From positions 1,798,001 to 1,862,000 of the forward strand of contig NZ_JAJJMM010000001.1 of the NCBI RefSeq assembly GCF_020905295.1: DNA of 64,000 bases, written 5' to 3'. Below the pieces are notes generated by a model. The model had not been told where the DNA came from. It did not search any database and worked only from the letters and a program-made list of their open reading frames with translations. Shown in pieces: positions 43,207-51,020 of the stretch. Position 1 is the first letter of the stretch. Each line of letters opens with the position of its first letter. The position numbers were made by a program, and so were the translations under genes. Source of the DNA: Flavobacterium piscisymbiosum (GTDB lineage Bacteria > Bacteroidota > Bacteroidia > Flavobacteriales > Flavobacteriaceae).

Positions 43207-43764
43207 ATGAAAAAAGTTCTGATTTTATTATTGTTTTCGAACATTTTGACTGCTCAGATTTCAAATGTCATTAGAAATAAAGACAGTTATACACAGGAAG
43301 TTTTTCCGTATAAAGGAGTTAGGGCAATTCAGATAGATGAAGTGAGTGCTGTTGGAAATGAGGATAACGTATTTATTTTTTCGAAAATTGAAAAAAATGC
43401 CAATCCTGATAAAATGTATTTTCAGCGGTTTACAAAAGTCAATGATAAATGGATCGTAAAATCTATTTTTGAAGTAAACCATAGCGGAATTATTTCGGCC
43501 TGGGGAAGCAGAAAAGCTTTTGGAGATTACAATAAAGACAAGAGTGTTGATGCGCTTTTTATTTACGGACTTTATGACGCTGATTTTAAACAGCAATCAG
43601 TTCATTTAATTTTTTCGCAAAAAGATCAGTTTTACACGATCGAATCAAGTGTTTCTGATGATTTTAAAACAGATAAATTTTCTTCTAATTTTAAATCTTT
43701 AGATGCAGAATCTAAAAAGCAGGTTTTAGAATATTGGGGGAAATTAGACAAAAAAGACAAATAA
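43207..43764 (+). CDS. Exported protein of unknown function
   Basis: A 185-residue protein with a signal peptide (MKKVLILLLFSNILTAQ). The mature part is beta-rich with NEDNVFIFSKIEKN, DKMYFQRFTKVNDKWIVKSI and an acidic DYNKDKSVDALFIYG loop that resembles a calcium-binding FG-GAP/dockerin-like loop. It lacks Cys. It follows thrA after 72 bp, a gap with a CCCGCGAGGCTTCGGGA palindrome (43145-43161), and precedes osmC by 18 bp. It is not obviously a sulfur gene. I do not recognise the family. Confidence 0.65.
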   Translation: MKKVLILLLFSNILTAQISNVIRNKDSYTQEVFPYKGVRAIQIDEVSAVGNEDNVFIFSKIEKNANPDKMYFQRFTKVNDKWIVKSIFEVNHSGIISAWGSRKAFGDYNKDKSVDALFIYGLYDADFKQQSVHLIFSQKDQFYTIESSVSDDFKTDKFSSNFKSLDAESKKQVLEYWGKLDKKDK

Positions 43765-43782
43765 CTTAGGAAAACAAAAAAC

Positions 43783-44208
43783 ATGAAAGTAACCTTAAAC
43801 AGAGTAAACGACGCGTTTCATTTTAAACTTAAAAATGAGCGTGGTCATGTAGTTGATGTTGATAGCAGAGCCGAATTTGGCGGAAGCGATTTAGGTGCAA
43901 GTCCAATGGAATTGGTATTGATGGGTGTTGCAGGATGCAGCGCTATTGATATGATTTCGATATTAAAGAAACAACGTCAGGAAATAAAAGCATTTAATGC
44001 TGAGGTAGAAGGAGAACGCGTAAAAGTTGGAGAAGCAACACCATTTAAAGAAATCAATGTGGTTTTTTATTTAGAAGGAGATATCAATCCGGAAAAAGCA
44101 AAAAAAGCAGCACAGCTTTCTTTCGAGAAATATTGTTCAGTAGCCAAAACGGTTGAACCTACAGCTACAATAAACTATAAAGTTGTCCTAAACGACGAAG
44201 CATTATAA
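43783..44208 (+). CDS. OsmC family protein
   Basis: A 141-residue OsmC/YhfA-type protein. Motifs: GGSDLGASPMELVLMGVAGCSAIDMISILKK, whose Cys sits in the AGCS motif of OsmC-fold peroxidases, and KAAQLSFEKYCSVAKTVEPTATINYKV, with the second Cys. OsmC and Ohr use this Cys pair to reduce hydroperoxides; the YhfA branch, which this resembles in length and motifs, has an unclear role and is often next to sulfur or methionine genes. Cytoplasmic. Between the exported protein gene and metZ. Confidence 0.88.
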   Translation: MKVTLNRVNDAFHFKLKNERGHVVDVDSRAEFGGSDLGASPMELVLMGVAGCSAIDMISILKKQRQEIKAFNAEVEGERVKVGEATPFKEINVVFYLEGDINPEKAKKAAQLSFEKYCSVAKTVEPTATINYKVVLNDEAL

Positions 44209-44367
44209 ATTAGAAAATGAGTCAATTAGAAAATGAGATAATTCTTTTGGCTTGATAAGTAATAAATATTTGCATAAATACTTAGTGAATCTCTGAGTTT
44301 CTTTTGTGAGTCTTTGTGAAATTATAAAAACAGGCGAATTGGTGCAATTCGTGTTAAAACAAAAAAA

Positions 44368-45540
44368 ATGAACGAACAAGAATTTGGTTTTGAAACCCAA
44401 GCCATAAGAACACATCTGGAAAAAACACAATTTCAGGAACATTCAACTCCATTATATTTATCATCAAGTTTTGTATTTGAAGATGCCGAGGATATGAGAG
44501 CGTCTTTTACAGAAGAGAAAGTACGTAATATCTATTCACGTTTTAGCAATCCAAACACAACCGAGTTTGTAGATAAGGTTTGTGCTATGGAAGGGGCTGA
44601 GTCTGGTTATGCTTTTGCAACCGGAATGGCGGCGATATATTCGACTTTTGCAGCATTGCTGGAGTCAGGCGATCACATTGTTTCTGCGGGAAGTGTTTTT
44701 GGGTCTACACACGCGCTGTTTATGACTTATTTTCCTAAATGGAATATCGAAACAACTTATTTTGATATTAACAAACCGGAAACGATAGAGGGATTTATTA
44801 AACCTAATACTAAAATTTTATACGCAGAAACGCCAACAAATCCTGGTGTAGATGTAATTGATTTAGAATTATTAGGTCAAATTGCTAAAAAGCACAACTT
44901 AATTTTAATCATCGACAATTGTTTTGCTACGCCATATATTCAGCAGCCAATTAAATACGGTGCTGATATAGTGATTCATTCTGCAACAAAATTAATCGAC
45001 GGACAAGGTCGTGTTTTAGGAGGAGTTGCAGTTGGAAATGCAGAATTAATTCGTAAAATATATTTATTTTCAAGAAATACAGGACCGGCAATGTCGCCAT
45101 TTAACGCTTGGGTTTTATCGAAAAGTTTAGAGACTTTGGCCGTTCGTGTAGACAAACATTGCGAAAATGCCTTAAAAGTAGCGGAGTTTTTAGAAAATCA
45201 TCCTAATGTTGAGAGTATTAAATATCCATTCTTAAAATCACATCCAAAATATGAAATCGCCAAAAAACAAATGCTTTTAGGTGGTAACATTATTGCAATT
45301 GAAATAAAAGGCGGAATTGAAGCAGGAAGAAAATTTCTGGACAAAATTAAATTATGTTCGCTTTCGGCAAATATTGGAGACGTAAAAACGATCGTAACAC
45401 ATCCTGCATCAACAACACACAGCAAATTATCTGTTGAAGAAAAGTTGGCTGTTGGAATTACTGAAGGTTTAGTGCGTGTTTCTGTAGGTCTGGAAACCGT
45501 AAAAGATATTATTGCCGATTTAGATCAGGCTCTTTCTTAA
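44368..45540 (+). CDS. metZ: Trans-sulfuration enzyme, O-succinylhomoserine sulfhydrylase-like
   Basis: A 390-residue PLP enzyme of the Cys/Met-metabolism family. Motifs: FETQAIRTHLEKTQFQEHST, YSRFSNPNTTEFVDKVCAMEG, FATGMAAIYSTFAALLESGD, PTNPGVDVIDL, DNCFATPYIQQPI, and the PLP Lys in HSATKLIDGQGRVLGGV. The DGQGRVLGG loop is typical of MetZ. It would make homocysteine from an O-acyl-homoserine and sulfide; with an acetyltransferase (MetX) in the region it may use the acetyl ester. It is thus a second sulfhydrylase beside metY, without the attenuator of the latter. No separate promoter was recognised in the 159-bp gap upstream, which contains a short tandem repeat (CAATTAGAAAATGAG). Confidence 0.88.
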   Translation: MNEQEFGFETQAIRTHLEKTQFQEHSTPLYLSSSFVFEDAEDMRASFTEEKVRNIYSRFSNPNTTEFVDKVCAMEGAESGYAFATGMAAIYSTFAALLESGDHIVSAGSVFGSTHALFMTYFPKWNIETTYFDINKPETIEGFIKPNTKILYAETPTNPGVDVIDLELLGQIAKKHNLILIIDNCFATPYIQQPIKYGADIVIHSATKLIDGQGRVLGGVAVGNAELIRKIYLFSRNTGPAMSPFNAWVLSKSLETLAVRVDKHCENALKVAEFLENHPNVESIKYPFLKSHPKYEIAKKQMLLGGNIIAIEIKGGIEAGRKFLDKIKLCSLSANIGDVKTIVTHPASTTHSKLSVEEKLAVGITEGLVRVSVGLETVKDIIADLDQALS

Positions 45541-45559
45541 ATAATTTTAATGATATACA

Positions 45560-45617
45560 TGTCAGGCTGAGCGAAGTCGAAGCCAGGTTAGTGACTTCGA
45601 CTTCGCTCAGTCTGACA
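45560..45617. repeat. Inverted repeat GTCAGGCTGAGCGAAGTCGAAG
   Basis: A 23-bp arm at 45560-45582 pairs with 45595-45617 with one G-T wobble. The words CTGAGCGAAGTCGAAG recur widely in Bacteroidota spacers. It probably ends the metZ transcript. Confidence 0.85.
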
Positions 45618-45634
45618 ATCATTGTTCTTTCTGT

Positions 45635-46165
45635 ATGAAACCAAGATTACTCATTTTATCGGATCTATTTGGAGGGAAAGATCCGGAATGGGTAAAAATC
45701 TACATGAATTTATTGCAATCTAAATTCGAGATTCAATATTATGATGTGGTTGAACTGGCCAATATTGATTCTGATAATTTTATCGAAAGTGAGATTCATA
45801 ATCAGTTTCTTAACGGAGGAATTGATAAAGCAGTCCAAAATTTACTTCAATTAGAAACAGAAAAAGTAATTATTTTAGGATTTAGTATTGGAGGTACAAT
45901 TGCCTGGAATGCATCTTTAAAAGGGTTGAATGTTACACATTTATTTGCTGTTTCATCTACAAGATTACGATACGAAACTGAAATCCCCAATAGTATTATC
46001 AAATTGTATTTTGGAGAAAAAGATCCTAATAAACCTAACCCAAAATGGTTTTTGGATTTGAATATAGATAATGAAATTCTCGAAGCTAATAGTCATCAAC
46101 TCTATTTGATAGAAAATAATATACCTTTAATTTGCAATGATGTTTTAAAATCTTTGCAGCAATAA
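45635..46165 (+). CDS. Alpha/beta hydrolase
   Basis: A 176-residue small alpha/beta hydrolase. The N-terminus PRLLILSDLFGGKDPEWV gives the first strand, VIILGFSIGGTIAWNASLKG holds the nucleophile Ser in G-F-S-I-G, KLYFGEKDPNKP holds an acidic residue, and NSHQLYLI gives the His. So the triad is complete, but the lid is minimal. The substrate is unknown. It follows metZ after 94 bp and the inverted repeat at 45560-45617, so it may not belong to the sulfur operon. Confidence 0.75.
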   Translation: MKPRLLILSDLFGGKDPEWVKIYMNLLQSKFEIQYYDVVELANIDSDNFIESEIHNQFLNGGIDKAVQNLLQLETEKVIILGFSIGGTIAWNASLKGLNVTHLFAVSSTRLRYETEIPNSIIKLYFGEKDPNKPNPKWFLDLNIDNEILEANSHQLYLIENNIPLICNDVLKSLQQ

Positions 46166-46356
46166 CGATTTTTGATTGTAAATTAAATGCAGTCTAAAAT
46201 CGTTTTTTATTTAAACCATACTAATTTAGTAGAACTTACTTTTTCATTGTGTTATTTTTCTCATTCAAAAAGCTTATTTTTGTTGCAGAAAAATATTTAG
46301 CTGTTGTTTTAGCAAGAAATCTAAAATCAACAATCTAAAATCTAAAATATATATAA

Positions 46357-46767
46357 GTGCTTTCAAAGAAAACAAAATACGGCATTAAGGCTTTAACTTA
46401 TTTGGCTAGACGTGAAAATAATGAACCTGTACAAATTGCCGAAATTGCTAAAAGTGAACATATTTCGATTAAATTCTTAGAAAGTATATTATTACTGCTT
46501 AGAAATTCTGGTTTCCTGGGAGCAAAAAAAGGTAAAGGCGGAGGTTATTATCTGATAAAAGATCCCAAAGATATCAGTATGGCTAAAGTGTACCGTATTC
46601 TAGAAGGTCCAATTGCTTTGCTGCCTTGTGCAAGTCATAATTTTTATGAAAGATGCGATGATTGCGATGACGAAACTACTTGTGCAGCAAGACGTTTAAT
46701 GATGGAAGTTCGTGATAATACTTTAAAAATATTAGAAAGTAATTCTTTGGCAGATATTGCGTTTTAA
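46357..46767 (+). CDS. Rrf2-family transcriptional regulator
   Basis: A 136-residue Rrf2 protein. The winged helix is seen in LSKKTKYGIKALTYLARREN, QIAEIAKSEHISIKFLESIL and LRNSGFLGAKKGKGGGYYL. Near the C-terminus four Cys (91, 100, 103, 109) form C-x8-C-x2-C-x5-C, unlike the three of IscR but suitable for a metal or Fe-S site or redox sensing. The start is GTG at 46357. Its place between methionine and sulfate-reduction genes points to a CymR-like role as a repressor of sulfur genes; candidate sites are 31924-31936 and 47921-47943. The 191-bp gap upstream has only AT-rich ATCTAAAATC repeats. Confidence 0.88.
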   Translation: MLSKKTKYGIKALTYLARRENNEPVQIAEIAKSEHISIKFLESILLLLRNSGFLGAKKGKGGGYYLIKDPKDISMAKVYRILEGPIALLPCASHNFYERCDDCDDETTCAARRLMMEVRDNTLKILESNSLADIAF

Positions 46768-46779
46768 AGAAAATTTTAT

Positions 46780-46868
46780 ACCATATTACTCAGGTAAGGC
46801 AATATAATTTTGCTTTATGTAAGTAGTTTTATAAGCTTATATTAAATGAACTTATACAGCTTATATGG
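46780..46868. repeat. Decayed inverted repeat related to 37345-37427
   Basis: ACCATATTACT at 46780 and CTTATATGGT ending at 46868 form the ends; the inner text shares ACTTATA and TTATATGG words with the perfect element at 37345-37427. It lies between the convergent Rrf2 and tauE genes. Confidence 0.5.
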
Positions 46869-46876
46869 TGGAGAAA

Positions 46877-47659
46877 TTAAAAAATCAATTTATATCCGGC
46901 TAAGAAGAGCATTACTGCGATGGCGTTTCTTAAAAATAAATCAGGCACTTTTCCGCTTAACATACTTCCCATAAAAATTCCCGGAAGCGACCCTAATAAT
47001 AGTTGCCCTAACAAGGCTAAATCTAAATTTCCCATTGAGGCATGACCAATTCCGGCAACAAGAGTTAGCGGAACGGCGTGAGCAATTTCGGTTCCTACCA
47101 AACGTGGCGTTGGTAAAAGCGGATATAGAAAAAACAAGGTAACTGTTCCTAAAGCTCCGGCACCAATAGATGTTAAGGTTACGGTTGCGCCCAATAATAC
47201 CCCAATCCCGATAGTCAGCATGTTTTGAGTATGACTTTCGCTGTGAAATTTATCCCCCGCATGTTTTTGAGAATATACTAATAGTTTCTTTTTGAATAAA
47301 ATGGCAATTGATGTAAAAAGCAATGCCCAGCCTAAACTGTATTTTATAACTGCATTTATTGTCGAAATATCTGTTTTAATGCTGTTTAATATCCACAGCG
47401 TTAGTAAAGCTGCAGGAACACTTCCTAAAGTAAGCCAGCCCGTAATTTTCCAATTGATGTTGCCTTTTTTGTGGTGTACAAATACGCCTCCCATTTTGGT
47501 AAAAGCAGCGTATAATAAATCGGTTCCAACGGCTGTGGTTGGTGGAATACCAAAATACAATAAAATAGGAGTCATTAAAGAACCGCCTCCAACACCTGTC
47601 AACCCCACTACAAAACCTACTGCCAAACCTGCAATTACAAGACCTATTTGAAAATCCAT
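46877..47659 (-). CDS. Sulfite exporter TauE/SafE family permease (1)
   Basis: A 260-residue membrane protein with about eight helices. The family signature occurs twice: LAVGFVVGLTGVGGGSLMTPILL near the N-terminus and TIGIGVLLGATVTLTSIGAGALGT in the middle, each followed by a proline-rich loop (GIPPTTAVGTDLL; PLLPTPRLVGTEIAHAV). Members move sulfite, sulfonates or related anions across the inner membrane. It is divergent from a second tauE gene at 47972, and both are beside the sulfate-reduction genes, so a role in sulfur-anion transport is a reasonable inference. Direction of transport is unknown. Confidence 0.9.
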   Translation of the reverse strand: MDFQIGLVIAGLAVGFVVGLTGVGGGSLMTPILLYFGIPPTTAVGTDLLYAAFTKMGGVFVHHKKGNINWKITGWLTLGSVPAALLTLWILNSIKTDISTINAVIKYSLGWALLFTSIAILFKKKLLVYSQKHAGDKFHSESHTQNMLTIGIGVLLGATVTLTSIGAGALGTVTLFFLYPLLPTPRLVGTEIAHAVPLTLVAGIGHASMGNLDLALLGQLLLGSLPGIFMGSMLSGKVPDLFLRNAIAVMLFLAGYKLIF

Positions 47660-47881
47660 GAATAAAAATTTGCTGTAAAAATAAGAACAATTTTATAATA
47701 ATCCGATGGATTTGGTAGACTTTAAAATGCTATATTTGCAAATGAATATCTTTTACGTTTTATATCATTGAAATACAAGTCGATACGATTTTTAACTTAG
47801 AAAGCTAATTTGTTATATTTTTTAAAGTTCCCGCTTGCTTAACCAAAAGAGGATTAGAGTTGTAAAAAAATTAAATAATGT

Positions 47882-47911
47882 TTTGATATTTAGAAATAAG
47901 TACTAATTTTG
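47882..47911 (+). promoter_or_regulatory. Promoter of the sulfate-assimilation operon
   Basis: TTTG (47882-47885), 18 nt, TAATTTTG (47904-47911): an excellent consensus. The predicted start is about 47917. The 312-bp divergent gap (47660-47971) contains this and the operator at 47921, nothing else seen. Confidence 0.75.
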
Positions 47912-47920
47912 CATAGTAAT

Positions 47921-47943
47921 CTATTAAGCCGATAGGGTAATAG
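47921..47943 (+). promoter_or_regulatory. Candidate operator of the sulfate operon
   Basis: CTATTA (47921-47926) and TAATAG (47938-47943) form an inverted repeat around GCCGATAGG, placed right after the transcript start as a repressor site would be. Its right part, GATAGGGTAATAG, recurs exactly at 31924-31936. Confidence 0.5.
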
Positions 47944-47971
47944 ATTTACTAGCTTAAAACAAGCCAGTAAT

Positions 47972-48874
47972 ATGGAGGAAGAATTAAAAATTAATAGTTA
48001 TGATGTTAGATCTGATGCATCAATAAAAGAAAAGTTGTGGGTTGTAATTCCCGTGGTTCTGTTAGTAGGTTTGTTATCTACGTTGATATACAAGCATCAT
48101 GCTGAATTTTCGATAGAGGGATTAGTTTCCGGATTTGACACAGACTTTTTAATATTTTTTGCTATTGGAGCTTTTGCTCAGTTGGTAGACGGGACATTAG
48201 GAATGGGTTATGGAGCAACGTCCACTTCATTTTTATTGGCTTACGGAGTTCCGCCGGTAATTAGCAGCACAGGAGTTCACGTTGCAGAAATGTTTACAAC
48301 AGGCGCATCGGCGATTTCACATCATAAATTCGGAAATATTAATAAAAAGCTGGTAAAACATCTATTAATTCCGGGAGTTTTAGGTTCGATTACAGGGGCT
48401 TATTTATTGTCTGACGTTATTAGCGGAGATGTTATAAAGCCATTTATTGCGGTTTACATGATTGTCTTAGCTATTATTATAATTAGAAAAGCATTAGCCA
48501 AAACCATTGTTAAAAAGAAAACAAAAAAGCTAGGATATTTAGCGACTTTTGGAGGTTTTATGGATGCTGTTGGCGGTGGCGGATGGGGGCCAATTGTAAC
48601 GTCTACATTATTAGGACGTGGCAGGAACCCCAGATATACAATAGGTTCTGTAAATGCAGCAGAATTTGCTATTTCATTTGCAAGCGGAATAACATTTATG
48701 CTTTTTGGAGGAATCCATGGTTGGCAGGTTATTATAGGATTAATTTTAGGAGGAGTAATCGCGGCACCGGTTGGGGCTTATTTGGTTAATAAAATCAAAA
48801 GAAAACCAATGATGGTTGCGGTTGGAATTTTAATTATATTATTGAGTTTAAAAACATTATCTAAATTATTGTAA
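47972..48874 (+). CDS. Sulfite exporter TauE/SafE family permease (2)
   Basis: A 300-residue membrane protein, first gene of the sulfate-assimilation operon. An N-terminal helix (LWVVIPVVLLVGLLSTLIY) precedes two TauE repeats: IGAFAQLVDGTLGMGYGATSTSFLLAYG and FGGFMDAVGGGGWGPIVTSTLLGRG, the latter being the glycine-rich signature. It differs from the first TauE protein in length and in having the extra helix, so it belongs to another branch (CysZ/TauE-like). Being co-transcribed with cysH (31-bp gap), it may be the sulfate importer of this pathway or export excess sulfite. Confidence 0.9.
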   Translation: MEEELKINSYDVRSDASIKEKLWVVIPVVLLVGLLSTLIYKHHAEFSIEGLVSGFDTDFLIFFAIGAFAQLVDGTLGMGYGATSTSFLLAYGVPPVISSTGVHVAEMFTTGASAISHHKFGNINKKLVKHLLIPGVLGSITGAYLLSDVISGDVIKPFIAVYMIVLAIIIIRKALAKTIVKKKTKKLGYLATFGGFMDAVGGGGWGPIVTSTLLGRGRNPRYTIGSVNAAEFAISFASGITFMLFGGIHGWQVIIGLILGGVIAAPVGAYLVNKIKRKPMMVAVGILIILLSLKTLSKLL

Positions 48875-48905
48875 TAGGTTTTTTAGAAAGGGAAAGAAAG
48901 AGATT

Positions 48906-49616
48906 ATGAGTGCGACGATTATACAATCATTATTAGATAAAACAAAAGATTTTTCGCTGGATGAAACACTTGTTTATTTAGCAAATGAATATCCGGGAAA
49001 AGTAATTTTCTCGACTTCTTTTGGTCAGGAAGATCAGGTAATTACAGATTTTATTGCAAAAAGCAATACTGATATTACCATTTTTACCTTAGATACCGGA
49101 AGATTATTTCAGGAGACTTATGATGTTTTTCACAAGACATTAAAAAAATACAAAAAACAAATAGAAGTTTATTTTCCGGAAGCGGCATCAGTAGAAAATC
49201 TATTGCAACAAAAAGGACCAAACAGCTTTTATGATTCGGTTGAAAATAGAAAAGAATGCTGTTTTATCCGTAAAGTAGTTCCGTTAAGAAAAGCTTTATC
49301 CGGAAACTCAGTTTGGATTACGGGTTTAAGAGCTGAACAATCTGAGAATAGAAACGATTTACAATTGTTTGAATACGATGGAGGTTTCGAAATCATCAAA
49401 TTCAACCCTTTATTAAAATGGACTTTAGAAGAAGTTGAAACGTATTTATCAGAAAACAATGTTCCTCAAAATGCTTTACACAAGCAAGGCTTCGTAAGCA
49501 TAGGATGTGCGCCCTGCACAAGAGCAATTTTCCCTGGCGAAGATATAAGAGCCGGAAGATGGTGGTGGGAATCAAGCCATAAAGAGTGTGGTTTGCATAG
49601 TGCTAAGAAAGAGTAA
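48906..49616 (+). CDS. cysH: Assimilatory APS/PAPS reductase with iron-sulfur motif
   Basis: A 236-residue reductase that turns (phospho)adenylyl sulfate into sulfite. Motifs: FSTSFGQEDQVITDF (nucleotide site), TLDTGRLFQETYD, WITGLRAEQSENR, FNPLLKWTLEEVETYL, and the catalytic ECGLH near the C-terminus. It has the Cys pair in RKECCFIRK and C-x2-C in IGCAPCTRA, which bind the 4Fe-4S cluster of APS reductases and are absent from the PAPS-only E. coli type. As no APS kinase (cysC) is present in this operon, APS is the likely substrate. It overlaps at its end with the 14-bp tandem repeat that follows. Confidence 0.94.
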   Translation: MSATIIQSLLDKTKDFSLDETLVYLANEYPGKVIFSTSFGQEDQVITDFIAKSNTDITIFTLDTGRLFQETYDVFHKTLKKYKKQIEVYFPEAASVENLLQQKGPNSFYDSVENRKECCFIRKVVPLRKALSGNSVWITGLRAEQSENRNDLQLFEYDGGFEIIKFNPLLKWTLEEVETYLSENNVPQNALHKQGFVSIGCAPCTRAIFPGEDIRAGRWWWESSHKECGLHSAKKE

Positions 49617-49675
49617 AGAGAATAGAGTAAAGAGAATAGAGTAAAGAGAATAGAGTAAAGAGAATAGAGTAAAGA
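49611..49675. repeat. Tandem repeat of GAGTAAAGAGAATA, about four units
   Basis: The 14-bp unit GAGTAAAGAGAATA is repeated about four times from the last codon and stop of cysH (GAG TAA) onward, then decays. It likely arose by slippage from the cysH end and gives variable spacing before cysD. Confidence 0.85.
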
Positions 49676-49709
49676 ATAAAGAGCAAAGAGTCAAGAATAT
49701 AGATTTAAA

Positions 49710-49754
49710 GTTCCGGAGGAACGATTTATATTGTAGCGCCGGATTTTAATCCGG
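49710..49754. repeat. GTTCCGGAGGAAC dispersed repeat
   Basis: GTTCCGGAGGAAC palindrome (49710-49722), ATATTGTAGCGC, then the palindrome CCGGATTTTAATCCGG (49739-49754). The same two-palindrome layout recurs at 55967, 56147 and 61207. A second, decayed unit continues to about 49810. The rest of the cysH-cysD gap holds nothing else. Confidence 0.8.
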
Positions 49755-49973
49755 GGGGAATGAAGATTCGTATTGTAGCGTGGTTCTGAGGCTTTGGGAT
49801 TATTAATCCGATGGCATTGTCAGATTGCGATTATTTAGAATAAAGCAACGGATTAAAATTCGTTGAAAAAGACAAAAACAAAAAACACAGAATAACGATA
49901 GTTTATAGGTTTTAGATTAAACTCACAACGATCTGAAACTAAACAAACTGTCAAGCATTAAACAAAATATCAA

Positions 49974-50879
49974 ATGAGTTCAAGTTCAGTATTAAAAACA
50001 AACGCTTTAGAGAGTGAAGCGATATACATTTTCAGAGAAGTAATTTCACAATTTGACAAGCCTGTTTTACTTTTTTCTGGAGGAAAAGATTCTATAACAT
50101 TAGTGCGTTTGGCACAAAAGGCATTTTTTCCGGCAAAGATTCCGTTTCCTCTTTTGCATGTTGATACGGGACACAATTTCCCTGAAACTATTGCTTTTAG
50201 AGACAAATTGGTAGAAGAATTAGGTTTAGAATTAATCGTTCGTAATGTTCAGGATGCTATTGATGAAGGAAAAGTGGTTGAAGAAACTGGGAAATATTCT
50301 AGTAGAAACAGCTTGCAGACCACAACACTTTTAGATGCTATCGAAGAATTTAAGTTTGATGCTTGTATTGGTGGTGCGCGTCGTGATGAAGAAAAAGCAA
50401 GAGCTAAGGAACGTATTTTTTCAGTTCGTGATGATTTTGGTCAATGGGATGAAAAAAATCAACGTCCGGAGTTATTTGATATTTTGAACGGAAAAATAGA
50501 AAATGGTCAAAACGTTCGTGTTTTTCCAATTTCAAACTGGACAGAATTAGATGTTTGGAGTTATATCGAAAAAGAACATATTGAAATTCCGTCAATCTAT
50601 TTTTCACATAAAAGAAAAGTTTTTTTGAGAGACGGTTTAATCTGGTCGCATTCTCCTTATGTGTACCAGGAAGAAGACGAACAAATCGAAGAAAGAATTG
50701 TTCGTTTCAGAACCGTTGGAGATATGAGTTGTACCGCTGCTGTTGAATCTTATGCTGCAACAATTCAGGAAGTTGTTGGAGAAATCAGAGAATCAACTAT
50801 TTCTGAAAGAGGCGCCAGAATCGACGATAAACGTTCTGAAGCTGCAATGGAAAAGAGAAAACAACAAGGATACTTTTAA
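49974..50879 (+). CDS. cysD: Sulfate adenylyltransferase subunit 2
   Basis: A 301-residue CysD, the catalytic subunit of ATP sulfurylase, making APS from sulfate and ATP. Motifs: LLFSGGKDSITLVRLA (PP-loop), FPLLHVDTGHNFPETIAFRD, CIGGARRDEEKARAKERIFS, VRVFPISNWTELDVWSYI, and GDMSCTAAVES, followed by SERGARIDDKRSEAAMEKRK and QGYF, typical of the C-terminus. The length is as in E. coli (302). It works with CysN, next gene downstream; the 141-bp gap has AT-rich repeats (TTAAAAATT, AACTTGAAAC). Confidence 0.97.
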   Translation: MSSSSVLKTNALESEAIYIFREVISQFDKPVLLFSGGKDSITLVRLAQKAFFPAKIPFPLLHVDTGHNFPETIAFRDKLVEELGLELIVRNVQDAIDEGKVVEETGKYSSRNSLQTTTLLDAIEEFKFDACIGGARRDEEKARAKERIFSVRDDFGQWDEKNQRPELFDILNGKIENGQNVRVFPISNWTELDVWSYIEKEHIEIPSIYFSHKRKVFLRDGLIWSHSPYVYQEEDEQIEERIVRFRTVGDMSCTAAVESYAATIQEVVGEIRESTISERGARIDDKRSEAAMEKRKQQGYF

Positions 50880-51020
50880 TTCAATTAAAAATTTAGAATT
50901 AAAAATTAAAAATCTCTACAGTAAATTCAAAAACAAAAAAACATACAGGTTTAAATTTTAGACAAAGTTTTTCAAAACTTGAAACTTGAAACAAAATTAA
51001 ACTTGAAACAAAATATAGAA

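Noticed and set aside
47660..47971. Leader-peptide attenuator before the sulfate operon
   Set aside because: I looked for a Cys/Met-rich ORF and terminator between the promoter (47882-47911) and the ATG at 47972; the leader is only about 55 nt long and holds just the operator-like repeat.
49611..49675. CRISPR array from the regular repeats after cysH
   Set aside because: The unit is only 14 bp with no unique spacers; it is a simple tandem repeat.
50979..51020. Upstream TTG start for cysN
   Set aside because: The extra residues come from AACTTGAAAC spacer repeats; the GTPase domain begins directly after the ATG at 51021.
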